64,000 bases of DNA from Diphasiastrum complanatum (lineage: Eukaryota > Streptophyta > Lycopodiopsida > Lycopodiales > Lycopodiaceae), in the NCBI GenBank assembly GCA_029204225.1, contig CM055106.1, forward strand, positions 17,678,149-17,742,148. Direction: 5' to 3'. The translations under genes were made by a program, and so were the position numbers. The notes under the pieces are model-generated. The model was not told where the DNA came from, ran no database searches, and saw nothing but the letters and a program-made list of their open reading frames with translations. Shown here piece by piece: positions 33,997-46,150 of this stretch; position 1 is the first letter of the stretch; each line of letters begins with the position of its first letter.

Positions 33997-36982
33997 CCAG
34001 TAAGTAGAATCACAAATTTAGGTCATAAGGTGGAGTTTGAGTCTGATCAATGCAGAATAATCGATAGGAGTAATAAGATCCTTGCACTCGGCAAGAGGCA
34101 TGGATACTTATATAGATTGGCACATTGTTATTCTGATTCTAGTCAAGCTTTGAAAACCTCTATTCCTGTCAATAAAGCATTACTATGGCATCATTGCTTA
34201 GGAAACTTGAATTATGCATATGTTTCGAACATGTCCAGACAATCCCTAGCACTTGATCTCAACTATCCTTTTGGTAAAGTTGATCTTCATGTCTGCCATA
34301 GCTGCATCCTTGGAAAGCAGACTAGGGTTCCTTTTAGATCGAGTCATAGGCATGCAGCAAAAGGTTTGTTAGATGTTGTTCATATAGATATATGTGGACC
34401 TATGCAAACTCCTTCATTGCTAGATGCAAAGTATTTCATTACTTTTATTGACGAATTCTCCAGAAGAACAGCTGTTTATTTCATTTATTCATGACATTTA
34501 GCAATATATAAGCTCCCACATGTTCCAGTAAACACTCCTACTGAACCAGGTAAAAAGCTTTCTAAGCTTGATGAGTCACAGTCATTTGATGCTACGTTGC
34601 AAAAATATGCTGGTACTTTCTACACAGCCATTCGTACTTTTTTTCTGAGGTCAGATAACGGGGGAGAATACATCCCCACCGAATTCAAGGAGTACTGCCT
34701 TAACAATGGCATTGAGCAACAATACATCACCTCCTATTCACCTCAGTCAAATGGTCTGCTGAGAAAAAGAACAGAACTTTAGTCGAATCGGCAAAGTGAT
34801 GTTATCACATGTGACACTTCCGAAGTTCTTCTGGGCTGAAGTTGTTTCAATAACAACCTATATTCAGAACATATGTCCTACTAAAAGTCTCTCAAACAAA
34901 ACACCATTCGAAGTTTGGACAGGTACCAAATTGTCTTTATCAAACTTACAAGTTTTTAATTTGGATGTACTGCTTATGCAGTCCTCATGATCTTAGGCAG
35001 AAGCTCGACTTCCAAAGTATCAAATGTATTTTCATCAACTACACTACTTCAGATCAAGCTATAAGTTGTTCGATCCCATCGAGTCGAAGATATTCACTAG
35101 CCGGGATGTCATCTTCATCGAAGATCAGTTTCAAGACCTCAAGGGAAAAGGCACAGCCCATCCAGCCGACCTGTCAGATTTTCTTGACATATTGAACTTT
35201 CCAGTTCCTCAGTCGACTATTCCCCTTGAAGCACCAAGCTCATCTACTCTTGACGGAACAACAAATCAACGGTGAATCAGAAGATGATAATGTTGCAATT
35301 CAGCAACTATAGTATGATGAAAATGATCAACTTCCACTATTTTCCATGAGATCTTCAAGAACTAGTAGACCACCTCACAGGTATATCGACGAGTCTGCAG
35401 CCTACCTTGTTCAGGAACCAACGATTGTCCAAGAGGCACTTAGTCAATCTGATTCAGATCTTTGGAAATAACCTATGGATAAAGAGTATTCGTCTCTTAT
35501 CAAAAACCAGACATGGACGATTGATGAATTACCTGCTAGCAGAAACGTAGTTGATTGCAAATGGATTTTCAAAATCAAGTACATTGCAGATGGAAGCATC
35601 AACAAGAGAAAGGCACGACTTGTCACCAAGGGTTTTTTTTTCAGGTTCGCAATGTCGACTATACTGAGACTTTCAATCCAGTAGTCAAGCATTTTTCTAT
35701 TCGACTTTTGCTATCATTTGTCGCTACAGCAGATTTGGAAATACATCAAATGGATGTACAGACAACATATCTCAATGGAGTTATTGAAGAAGACATTTAC
35801 ATGGTGCAACCCGAAGGTTATATTATCGAGGGTAAACACAATCATGTGTGTAAACTTCATAAGGCAATTTATGGCTTGAGGCAATGTGCTCAAGAATGGT
35901 TTCAAAGAATCAATACTTTTCTTATTGATCACGGCTACACACCTATCTCTTCAAACAGTGCATCAATCTTTTATCATTATTACTTTGTATGTGGATGATA
36001 CATTGCTTTTCAGCAATATTATTGATCTGATAAAAGAAGACAAGACAATGCTATCTTCTGAATTCGATATGACCAATTTGGCAAAGCTCATTTCTGCCTT
36101 GGTATTCAAATCCACAGAGACAGAAATCAAAAGTTGATCTACATTACTCAATAGAAGTACATTGACAATATGTTAGTCAGATATAATCTGATTAATTGCA
36201 AGTTAGCTCTCTCACCAATGGAACCAGGTCTCAAATTGTCAAAGGACCAGTGTCCTCAAACAATTCAAGAGAAGGAGCAAATGCGTGAGTATCGTTACCA
36301 TTCTATCATAGGATCTCTTATGTATGTCATGATCTGTACCAGGCCAGACATAGCTTTTGCAGTCAGCTCTCTCAATTAGTATATGACCAACCCTGGTGTA
36401 ATACATTGGAAGGCTCTTATCAGAATCATGAGATATTTCTGAGCTACTATGAACTTTTTCATTTGTTATGGAACAGTCGGCAATGACAAACTCAATTTAC
36501 TCAGTGGTTTCACATATGCAAGTTGGGCAGGAGATGTAGACACTCGTAAGTCCACTTATGGATTTACATTCTTCCTCAACAATGGTCCAATATCCTGGAA
36601 TTTTCTCAAGCAATCTTCGATAGCTGTATCTTCCACTTAATCATAGTATATCGCAGCCTCTCAAACTACAAAGGAGGCAATTTGATTGAGGAACTTACTC
36701 TCAGATATCGATCTGAATCAGTCTGCTCCGACATTGTTATTTTGTGATAATCAAAGTGCCATTGCCTTGTCAGCCAACCCAAGATTTCATGCTAGGAGTA
36801 AGCACATTGAACTGAAGCACTTTGTCAGAAGCAAAGTTCTCAACGAAGAGGTCAGATTGCAGTACTGTCGAACGCAAGATATGACAGCAAATATTTTTAC
36901 CAAAGCATTAAGCTTGGATGCACACAGAAGGTTTTATGCAGAACTAAATTTAAAGGTCGAGGCATTCATGAATTCAAATTAA
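33997..36982 (+). pseudogene. Copia E integrase, reverse transcriptase and RNase H, broken
   Basis: The integrase zinc region (LLWHHCLGNLNYAYVSN ... CHSCILGKQTRVPF) and HIDICGPMQTPS run to a stop at 34492. The core resumes with LRSDNGGEYIPTEF and SYSPQSNGL, then a shift replaces the AER glutamate motif. Reverse transcriptase is split: NVVDCKWIFKIKYIADGSIN near 35550, HQMDVQTTYLNGVIEEDIYM near 35750, LYVDDTLLFSN near 35985. RNase H (YASWAGDVDTRKSTYGF, FCDNQSAIALSANPRFHARS) ends with CRTQDMTANIFTKALSLD at about 36920. At least five breaks make it inactive. Confidence 0.85.
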
Positions 36983-36989
36983 AAGGGAG

Positions 36990-37690
36990 TGCTGGATTAT
37001 TCTCCTTCCTACTAATCGATAATCGGTTTTTAATCTTCATCCAATTGTTTATCCAGTTCTGTAAATTTTCCAATGTCTTTATACAGTCCGTAGAATTACA
37101 AGTTTTTTAACACAGGCTGCAAAATTACAAGTGCTTTTACATAGTCTGCAAAAATACACGGAGTTTGACAACAGTGTCGCACTTTCTCTCTCTACAAACC
37201 CGACAGTGTCGCTTGTCAGGAATCTCGTGTAAAAATGCAGTGTCGGCTTTTTCGCATTTTTCGCCTGTCAAAAATTGTGTGTAAAAATGTAGTGTCGTCT
37301 TTTTCGCATTTTTTGCCTGTCAGGAATTACGTGTAAAAATGTAGTGTCGTCTTTTTCACATTTTTCGCTTGTCAAAAATTATATGTAAAAATGTAGTGTC
37401 ACATTTTTCGCATTTTTCGCTTGTCATGAATTACGTGCAAAAATGCAGTGTCATCTTCTTCCATATTTTTTGCCTGTCAGAAATCACGAGTAAAAATGCA
37501 GTGTCACATTTTTTGCCTGTGACAATTTACGTTCATTTATGTAGAATGACAGTTTATGTTCATTTATGCAGACAGACTGTTTACAGCCAAATGTCACCAC
37601 TTATCAACAAGCAACTTTTGAGAAGAACTGAATGAATCCCAGCGGACTCCAGCCAACTGGCAATCGCATTTGACAACCTAATTACTTAGT
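36990..37690 (+). repeat. E 3' LTR, right end unresolved
   Basis: Starts TGCTGGATTATTC right after the purine tract. The end is not fixed because the 5' LTR is absent. It contains a 52-bp minisatellite. Confidence 0.55.
37190..37545. repeat. 52-bp minisatellite, about six units
   Basis: GTAAAAATGYAGTGTC recurs at 37229, 37281, 37333, 37385, 37437 and 37490; each unit ends with GCATTTTTCGCCTGTCA or a variant. Confidence 0.95.
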
Positions 37691-37805
37691 GAGACAGAAA
37701 AATTGTACCCTGATTAATATCAACAGTGAGTACAATGGCTTGAAGTGATAACTTTAGCTTGTTGAGCATGATAACACTGGCTACAGAAAAACTTTGATTA
37801 TAGTG
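37690..37805 (-). repeat. Fragment of the C-family LTR
   Basis: The minus strand matches the middle of the C LTR (CAGTGTTATCATGCTCAAC, AAGTTATCACTTCAAGCCAT, TACTCACTGTT). No associated internal region. Confidence 0.75.
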
Positions 37806-38059
37806 TTCAAGACTTGATTAACACTTACATTGCTTGACTCAGCTAGTAGTATATATATTTACAAGTATCTTTAAAAAAATATTCAAACCTCTGAAAGTAA
37901 TAGAAACCCTGGTGCATTTATTCATAGGAAAAAGTAGTAAGTACATTGATGAAAAATATATATATACACCCCAAAGGGGAAGTTTAAACAAAAGTAGGCT
38001 CAAACAAGAGCGAAGCTTGCAGTAAAGTTAAGATTAATCCAAATCCTAGCATTAAAAAT

Positions 38060-38529
38060 AAAAGATTATAAACTATGATGATGTCCATGAGAGTCTGCCA
38101 ACTGACTGCAGCAAATCAAAAAGTGAAGAGGTGGTGAGTCGGCTAATGAAGGGAGATGAAATGTAGCAGACCCAGCCACCGTCGCCCATTGCAGAATAGA
38201 TAGGGCCTGAGCATGTTGCAGGGCAATGGAAACACGTTGTTTGAAAGAAGCCACGAGAATAGAACCAAGAATACCTTGACACTCAGCCGCTTGATGAGAA
38301 CACATGTGAAGAAAATCCTCAAAGCGTCGATGCAAGGTGCCATAAGTCTCAATAGACAAGGGAAAGAAAGCATCAGTGGGGTGCCTGTCGAAATAATTTT
38401 TTTCCTTCTGCTGCCACGCCTGCCGCTTCTCCTGGTGTGAAGGCAGAGCGAGGCAATAGGTCACCACGCACGAAATCAACAACAACATCTGCCAAAGTAC
38501 AAAGCCCATCTCGAGAGAAGACAATGTCA
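38060..38529 (-). pseudogene. LINE G polyprotein, 3' portion
   Basis: Continues across F with VDIVFSRDGLCTLADVVVDF, then NYFDRHPTDAFFPLSIETYG, TLHRRFEDFLHMCSHQAA and SFKQRVSIALQHAQALSIL. This is the C-terminal end of the same LINE class. A frameshift lies near 38400. Confidence 0.8.
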
Positions 38530-38534
38530 ACACG

Positions 38535-39752
38535 TGTTGTAAAGCTATCTTCATAAGCTTTACTTCCGGCGCCACTGGCGCCAGCATTGTCCCCAGCACC
38601 AGCAACGCCCCTGCTGCCCCCGGCGCCACTGTGGCCAAAATCCAGCCGGCGCCAAGTTCCTATGGCTGAAAATCTTTGATCGGTTCTAGCGAAGTCCAGA
38701 GAGCTCAGATCGATTTGCAATCACCTCACATGATCTAGGCATGATTAAAGGAAGCCTGGGGATCGATAAAATCTAGAGAGAGAAAATGACTTTCTAGAAA
38801 GAGAAAATCTTAGAGAGAGAAAAAATGTGCTTTACCAACTTGGGTAGAGTGCTTGGTATGAGGGGGGGTGCCGAATCCCACCAATACTATAGGGGAGTGC
38901 GGGTTGCGACTCAGGGCGAGCTCCAACCAAGTCTCAGCCTCCCTTGCTGGAATGTTGTCATGGCTCTCGCCTTGGCATGCTAGCGCCCCGGAGACTAGGG
39001 TCGGTCACACACTTGAAATGTAACCTTCTCAGATTTATCAATAAAGTGGGATTTTCCTCAAACTGACTCTGATTACCTTCTGGGTTTTAGTGTTCGGTAA
39101 AAGCGCCAGTTGTAAGGCCGCTTCAAAATTTTTAAGTTGGCACATAGCTGAGGGTCGTATCCCGGGACGCCAGCGATATGCCGTCGAGACCATTCGGTCC
39201 ATGGCGCCAGTGGTATGCTGTCGGGACCATTTGGTCCAGGAACTGGTGGTCTCCATATTTGTCGCGGCTTGTGGTTCTGAGTGTTCCTTGCATGAACGTG
39301 AATGGGTTAAGCTCTTGGGGAACGGGCTCTAACCTGTCGGCTGAGTTGGATGGCTTGCTTGGGTGGAAGTTACCTGTTTATGGTTGTCTAGTCTGGCATG
39401 GCGCCAGGTTGGCTTCCAGCACCCGTGACGAAGCTTTCAGTCGGTTAAGTCTGATGTAAGTCAGACCGCTTGCTTGGAATGGATGTTACTCATTTGTAAC
39501 GAAGCTTCGAGTTGGTTAAGTTTGATGCATGTCGGGCGGCTTGCTTGGAGGGAAGTCACCCACATCGAGACCCCCGATCTGGCATGGCGCCAGGTTAGAT
39601 CTCAATGTCGGTTTTGAGAACTTCAAGTTGGTTAAGTCTGATCGTTGTTGGCGAGTTGGCTGCTTGTATGTCAAGTGGGTTTGGATGGCAAGAGTTGAAG
39701 GCTGGAAAGCTAAGTCGTGGTTCCCGGCTTCCTTTGGGATGCCTGCGCTACA
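38535..39752 (+). repeat. F 5' LTR (1218 bp)
   Basis: Contains GGCGCC repeatedly (first two within 38570-38590, others near 38620, 38650, 39203, 39399 and 39585). It has two 38-bp units near 39165-39240 (GGTATGCTGTCGGGACCATT) and about 90-bp degenerate repeats with TTGGTTAAGT and GGCTTGCTTGG. Confidence 0.92.
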
Positions 39753-39754
39753 TG

Positions 39755-39767
39755 TGGTATCAGAGCC
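39755..39767 (+). other. F primer-binding site
   Basis: TGGTATCAGAGCC two bases after the LTR. Confidence 0.9.
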
Positions 39768-42065
39768 GAATGGCCGGTCAGCTATGCGGATCTTACGGAA
39801 ATGGCCACCGTTTGGGGTTCATCAAGACAACTGTTGTGCAAGGTGCTGCCCACAGTGTAAGCACGAGTGCGTCCACGGTCGGGGTGGTCTGCAGAACGGG
39901 GGCTTGATGAGTCAAGGTACTGCCCTTGAGGTGTAAGCACGGTCAGTTTCCGCGATTCGGGCCTGGCGCCATCTGCACATAGGACAGATGAGGCAAAGTG
40001 CTGCCTAGGTAGGTGAAAGCACGGTCTGTGCCTTGTGGGGTACGGGGTGACATATTCGAACTGTACGGGTTAACCATTGATACAGAGATGCTGCTCGAAT
40101 TTGGGTGTAAAGCACGGGCGGTTAGCTGCCGGTGTGGGGTAGCTGCCGATCGTTTAGCTATAAGGGCTATCGACCAAAAAGTGGTGGGGCGTGACTGAGG
40201 CAATGTGTTGCTTGATGGTGAAAGCATGGATAGTTGGAGGGGTGTCCTATGTGGGCTGATTCTGTGATCGATTTGTATGGGCGCGGCCAGGCAAAGGTCC
40301 GTTGGTAGGACCATCTCAAAGAGGGACCTTGTCTTTGCTACTTGTTAGTAAACCTGCCTGAGTGTCTTACTTGTATGTATTCGTGGTGAGTCTTAGTACT
40401 CGTGCTTTGTCTGGTTTGCATGATTGCTTGTGATACAAGGAGCCGATGGCTCGAGAAGGAACCTTTCTTTTGAAGGCTGATACCATCAAACAAAGAGGAC
40501 CACAGAATTTGTGAGGCGGATTTGCAGTTCAAGTACTCGCACGTGAACGGCAACAAAACGACTCAACGTTTGCAAAGGATGGATGGCTAGCCTGTTTCTT
40601 GGATTAGTTTCATTTACCACAACGCCCCCCAGACGCAAGCAGGAAGTCAAAAAGTTGGAAAGGCCAATTTCAGGGGAGATCTTCTATGGAGCAGTTGGTC
40701 TTCATTTTGGGACGGCCACCTTCGGAACTGAAACTCACTGAGCATGGATGATATCCAGTATCAGTTGGGTTTTTCCTCAAAGGGGAAATACTAGGATCAT
40801 CTTCAGAGATTGGCAACAAGTTGGATCGAGCCATAATCCTAGCAGATGGGAAGCAAAGTGTTGGAAAGGCTTTTTGTCCGAAGAACTCTACTCTAAGTCC
40901 GATCAGTTGATTTTATAAGTGGAGGGGAACTATCACACACACCTCTCTCTTCGGGCAAATTTTGAATGAAAGTTGATCAAAACGGGGGCAAATTCAAGGT
41001 GACCTAGCCATACTCACACGAGGAGACTGGCGAACTTTGGACCTAATAAGTTGACAAGTTTTTGTTGTGGAAAGGAAAGCTTGTTATAGGCTTTCTCTGG
41101 ACCAGCACTGACGAGGAAACATATGAGTACGCTGGCTTGTGTTACGTGTAAGGCAGCTGATCAATGAAGGAACTGTGAAAGTTGAGTCTTGCATGAGAGA
41201 CTTGGTATTTCCAACGGACGCTAAGGGACAGTTCGCGTTGAGATCGGACTAGTGCAAACTCTGGGTGCATGTGTCTGATTCAAAGAGAGCTACTTGAAGC
41301 CAAGCTCGATGTACACTTCTTGTTTTGACTGTGAGGCAACTGACCAGTGATGGAATTGTGAAAGTCAAGTTTTGCGCGACGAACATGGTGCTTCAAACAA
41401 ACGCGAAGAGATAGTTCGTATGCGGATCAAACTGGTGCGACCCTTTGGCTTTCCACGAGGTCAATGGTTACATTTGGGCGGATTCAAAGAGCTACTTCAA
41501 GCTAAGTGAGAGGTGCATTGCGGAGTACTCAATCTTTGCCTACCTTGATGGAAAAGTATCAAGATCAGGCTGGGACAAGGAGAGAAATCATCGTGCAGAA
41601 GCAACAAGGCACGAAGTGGACCATAAAGTGGGCAATCAAACAATAAATCCTTTGGCTCAGGGAACCTTGATACCTGTGCAGAACTGATCAAATCTGGAGC
41701 TCAGGGAGCTCAACACAAAGTGCATCAAGGACAAATCAGGAGCTTAAAGAAGTTCCAAAAGGCGAAAGTCAGAAGCGACAGGGGCGAACATTTCAAAGAA
41801 AGGCCTTTGTCACCAGTTGATAAGGTTCTTGGGTTTTACAAAAGCGATATCAAATGTACGCTTTTCCAAGACAAAGAGATATTTTCAAGTTATGTGATTT
41901 TTCAGTACAAAGAGCTGAGCCTCCGACTTGTGGTGTGCCAGCTTCAATGTTAATAAAAAGTGGCCAGTAAATTGAGTATTGTGCCAAGTAGTTTGAATGT
42001 ATAGTTATTTTAATTGGGAGACACCTTTACTTTAACTGACATCTAATGAGGACATCAGATTTTAT
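39768..42065 (+). other. Non-coding interior of F
   Basis: No frame above about 135 residues and none resembling gag or pol. A diverged tandem duplication of about 183 bp lies at 41148-41311 and 41331-41509 (AGGCAGCTGATCAATGA, AGGCAACTGACCAGTGA). Confidence 0.8.
39838..40235 (+). repeat. Five reiterated hairpin motifs in the leader of F
   Basis: GTGCTGCC...GTGTAAGCACGG recurs near 39843, 39917, 39998, 40089 and 40205 at 75-115 base spacing. GTGCT can pair with AGCAC in copies 1 and 3 and imperfectly in the others. Confidence 0.7.
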
Positions 42066-42079
42066 AAAGGTGGGGTGGA
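42066..42079 (+). other. F purine tract
   Basis: AAAGGTGGGGTGGA immediately before the right LTR. Confidence 0.8.
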
Positions 42080-43310
42080 TGTTGTAAAGCTATCTTCATA
42101 AGCTTTACTTCCGGCGCCACTGGCGCCAGCATTGTCCCCGGCTCCAGCAACGCCCCTGCTGCTCCCGACGCCAATGGCGTCGGCGCCACTGTGACCAGAA
42201 TCCAACCGGCGCCAAGTTCCTATGGCTGAAAATCTTTGATCGGTTCTAGCGAAGTCCAGAGACCTCAGATCGATGTGCAATCACCTCACACGATCTAGGC
42301 ATGATTGAAGGAAGCCTGGGATCAATAAAATCTAGAGAGAGAAAATGACTTTCTAGAAAGAGAAAATCCTAGAGAGGGAAAAACGTGCTTTACCAGCTTG
42401 GGTAGAGTGCTTGGTATGAGAGAGGGTGCCGAATCCCACCAATACTATAAGGGAGTGCGGGTTGCGACTCAGGACGAGCTCCAACCAAGTCTCAGCCTCC
42501 CTTGCTGGAATGTTGTCATGGCTCTCGCCTTGGCATGCTAGTGCCTCGGAGACTAGGGTCGGTCACACACTTGAAATGTAACCTTCTCATATTTATCAAT
42601 AAAGTGGGATTTTTCTCAAACTAACTTTGATTACCTTCTGGGTTTCAATGTTCGGTAAAAGCGCCAGTTGTAAGGCCGCTTCAAAATTTTTAAGTTGGCA
42701 AATAGGTGAGGGTCGTATCCCAGGACGCTAGCGGTATGCCGTCGGGACCACTCGGTCCGTGGCACTAGCGGTATGCTGTCGGGACCATTTGGTCCAAGAA
42801 CTGGTTGTCTCCATATCTGTCGCGGCTTGTGGTTCTGAGTGTTCCTTGCATGAACATGAATGGGTGAAGCTCTTAGAGAATGGGCTCTAACCTGTCGGCT
42901 GAGTTGGATGGCTTGCTTGGGTGGAAGTTACGTGTTTATGGCTGTCCAGTCTGGCGTGGCACCAGGTTGGCTTCCAGCGCTCGTGACGAAGCTTTCAGTT
43001 GGTTAAGTCTTATGTAAGTCAGATCGCTTGCTTGAACTGAATGTTACTTGTTTGTAACGAAGCTTCGAGTTGGTTAAGTTTGATGTATGTCGGGCGGCTT
43101 GCTTGGAGGGAAGTCACCCACATCGGGACCCCCGATCTGGCATGGTGCCAGGTTGGATCTCAATGTTGGTTTTCAGAACTTCAAGTTGGTTAAGTCTGAT
43201 CGTTGTTGGCGAGTTGGCTGCTTGTATGTCAAGTGGGTTTGGATGCCAAGAGTTGAAGGCTGGGAAGCTAAGTCGTGGTTCCCGACTCCCTTTGGGATGC
43301 CTACACTACA
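42080..43310 (+). repeat. F 3' LTR (1231 bp)
   Basis: Same order as the left LTR with scattered substitutions and an extra short block near 42175 (CGCCAATGGCGTCGGCGCC). It ends CTACACTACA before the duplication ACACG. Confidence 0.92.
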
Positions 43311-43315
43311 ACACG

Positions 43316-46144
43316 CCTACGGGAAGAGTGGGATGCGGAAGAAGGAAGTACATGAGACTGCTCTCTGAGGACATGGAATCCTCCATCTTTGGCTATAGTG
43401 GTCGCTGCGTCTCTGACAACATCATGCGTAGCTGTGCGCTCACTCCCTGAAGGACAGCGGAGGAGGTGGATAGCAAGAGCATGAATAGGGTGACCACAAA
43501 CACACCTGGAGAGACCCAAGACCGAAGGATGAGGAAGCCCCAAGCGAAGACGAAGAGCAGTGGTGAAGATGGCCGAAGATAACCGAAAAGAAGGAATAAC
43601 AGGCCGAGCTGACAACCAAGCCCCGGCACCAGAACCCGCACAAGAAAGAAGCCGAGCTCGATGCAACGCCGAAGGAGCCTCGTAGAGCATGCTGTAAAGG
43701 GTATGCTTGTGCACGCGCTCCAAGAGGGTCTCTTGTAGTTGATTTGAGTTGAAAGTAAGGAGTTGTTCAAAAGGAGGAAGACAAGCTTGGACAGAGAGGG
43801 GGAGGAGCTCTTGCGCAGCGATGAGGAGGTGCTGGAAAGGCAGAGAACCGCTATCCACATGAGCAATGTAATCCGCCAAGAGAGGGTGAAAGCCAGAAAG
43901 GAACCGAGAAGACAAAGCAGGGGCAACAAGAGCCCAGCTCCCAAGAAAAGTTGCAGGTGCAGAAGAAACCGTAGAGAGAAGACCCACACCTCCACAAGAG
44001 ATGGGTAACCGATCCTGGTTCTAAGCTGAAAGGGTCTCCACACCATCCAAAGAATCTGGGCCCAAAAGGTGGCCAAAAACATCCATAAGAGAGTTGTCAA
44101 AGGAAGAGAGGAGATGCAAAAAGTCCGGAGTACGGGGGGAAGTCCACAGTAGATAAGAAGGACGCTGGATAAAACAAGACGTCAAGATGCCAAACGCGAC
44201 TTGAGTGTCGCCCAACCGAGGAAGCAGATTTGAATGAGCAACATCCTCCTGGAGAGCCTCACCAAGAAAAGCAGAGCTGAAGGAAGCAGACCCAAAAGGA
44301 ACACCCAGAATGCGAATGCCATCCGAAGGAGCAAGGAAACCTTGAGGAGGAACAAAGTCCGGGGGAAGACTTGCTGGAGACCACATTGAACACTTGCGAG
44401 GTTGAATAGACAAACCAAGAGAAGCCAGCTGCTCAGAGAAATGATGAAATGTGAGGAGCACCGTAGAGCAGGACCAACAATATGAGTGTCATCAGCAATC
44501 GAAGGAAATAAGCAGGAGGGAAAGGCCTCTGCAGAAGCTCAAAGTGCACGGAAATGAGCCAGAGTGAAAAGAGGACTAGCAAAGGCTCACCTTGATGAGT
44601 ACCTGCTGCAAACTGGATAGTAGAAAGATCCCCAGAGCGCACATGGTGACTATAAAAGAGAGGAGTCTCAGTATCATAGAACAATCGCACAAATGGGATA
44701 AGCTGAGCCAACTCACCACTAGCCGCGCGCAGCTCCTGAAAGATCGCAGCTCTAGAAACAGAGTTAAAAGCATTGGAAACATCCACTTGGAGAACAACCC
44801 AGTCAAGATGGAGATCAAGGGTGGCACGCAAACCATGAATGACAGCTTCATAGCCGCCAGGATTAGAGACGCCAAACTGATGAGGGGAGAGAAAAGAGAC
44901 AAAAATCTGCTAAAACTGAAAACAGATAGAGCGACTAACAAGACGGAGGAAGACTTCGCCAATAGCGATGGGACGGACGCCACCCAAGGCTTTAGACATG
45001 GCGATCAAACGAGACGTAGACAAAAGACGTGCGACAGAAGAAGAAATGTGACCAGAGGCGATAAAAGAGTAGACTTGAAAGAGTTAAACAAAGCCACTAG
45101 CAGAGTCCTAAGGTGGAAAGCAATCACGAAGGTGTTCATAGACCAAACCGGAGGGACTACTAACAACAAGACAAGGACTACGATGGAAGGCACGAGAGAA
45201 AGAATCACGATCAAACACCAAGTTAACTTCAAACACAAAGTCCTCCACAAACTAGGGAAGAATGCCTTCAGAAGCAGGATGCAGAGCTTGGAGAGCAGCA
45301 ACAGTATCAGCAGAAGAGGGAGCAGATGTGAGAGGAACTAAAGCTCGAGCTGCACGAGAATACTCACCAACTTGCCCAAGATGTAGGGTGCGACGAAGGC
45401 GACGGTGGAGAGGTGGGACACCTTGAGGTTGAGAGTCCTGTGAGTTGGGAGCAGCAAGTGCTTGACAACGTGCAAAGTGTTCATCATGAAGCGTTTCTTA
45501 GTCTCCCGATAGAAAGCGACGAAGGCGAGCACGAGTTTCTCTATGACCAGCATCCCCACCCCTCGGAGGAAGGACTAGACACCAAAGGAGAAAAAGAAGA
45601 AACAGATGTCAAGCCGCAATGTCAAAGGGGTCAATAGCCAAACGATCAAGAGGAAGGCGCATAGGAACTTGAGTTTCACGACGGAGAGCGAGGAGAATAT
45701 GAAAGTAGAGCCTTGGACGAGGGAAGCCCAAGTGAAAAGCTCCGAGGACATCAAGGGAAGAAATCCAAGACCAAGCTGAAGCAGAGGACGAATGGGGTGC
45801 AGAAAGAGGAGGGCAATCTTGAGACGACTGAAGCAGCGCATGACAAGAACGCTAGTGACGGGCAAGACCTCCTCTAGGAGAGGAGAAATGACCACAAGCA
45901 TGGCAAGGAACCCGTTCAGGGGGTTGAGAAGGCAATGCAACAAGGGTCGAAGGAGTTTCACAACCAAGCGAGGGGGCAACAATGCCATGGGGAGAGGTGG
46001 ACGAAGGAGGAACAAAGGATGTTGTGGCAAGCGAGGAACCCAGCACCGCCTGACGCGAACGAGGAGGGGAGTCAGAAGGGGGAGATTTAGTTGAAGCAGG
46101 TCGTTTGAGACTGAGAGCACGAAGCAGGGAGATGTCTGAAGCCA
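43316..46144 (-). pseudogene. LINE G reverse transcriptase polyprotein, 5' portion
   Basis: Zinc finger near 45900. Reverse transcriptase motifs: VVLQVDVSNAFNSVSRAA near 44780, AAGTHQGEPL near 44600, the catalytic ADDTHIVGP near 44480, then QPRKCSMWSP and DGIRILGVPFGS near 44310. The domain after it has SYLLWTSPRTPDF near 44140, AWLSARPVIPSFRLSS near 43600, the cysteine cluster SRCVCGHPIHALAIHLLRC near 43500 and HDVVRDA. Pieces lie in alternating frames, so at least four shifts exist. In intact relatives GVQQGDPL stands where AGTHQGEPL is here. Confidence 0.8.
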
Positions 46145-46150
46145 TGGGAA

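Larger units (their letters stand above)
33990..37690 (+). mobile_element. Decayed copia element E
   Basis: Integrase, reverse transcriptase, RNase H, purine tract (AAAAGGGAG at 36981-36989) and the start of a 3' LTR are in order. The 5' LTR and gag are missing. Several stops and frameshifts break it. It is the best copy of the family to which D belongs. Confidence 0.8.
38535..43310 (+). mobile_element. Non-autonomous LTR retrotransposon F (LARD-like) inserted in LINE G
   Basis: LTRs of 1218 and 1231 bp (TGTTGTAAAGC...CTACA) flank a 2.3-kb interior with a tRNA-Met primer-binding site, a purine tract and no gag or pol. The duplication ACACG lies at 38530-38534 and 43311-43315. Both orientation and boundaries are thus well fixed. 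The layout fits a large retrotransposon derivative that moves with enzymes from another element. Confidence 0.92.
38060..46150 (-). mobile_element. LINE-type retrotransposon G, antisense, split by F
   Basis: On the minus strand a polyprotein starts MASDISLLRALSLKRPAS at about 46142, has a C2H2-like zinc finger (CHACGHFSSPRGGLARH) near 45900, then a reverse transcriptase and a C-terminal domain ending near 38065. F interrupts it between 43311 and 38534 with a 5-bp duplication (ACACG). I found no endonuclease domain in the readable parts. Frames are broken in many places. Confidence 0.82.

Noticed and set aside
37190-37545. Possible CRISPR-like array
   Set aside because: The units are contiguous 52-bp tandem repeats without unique spacers, in a plant LTR.
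39529-39936. 135-residue frame across the F LTR end
   Set aside because: It crosses the LTR and primer-binding site, and the matching frame in the right LTR is broken. Not a gag.
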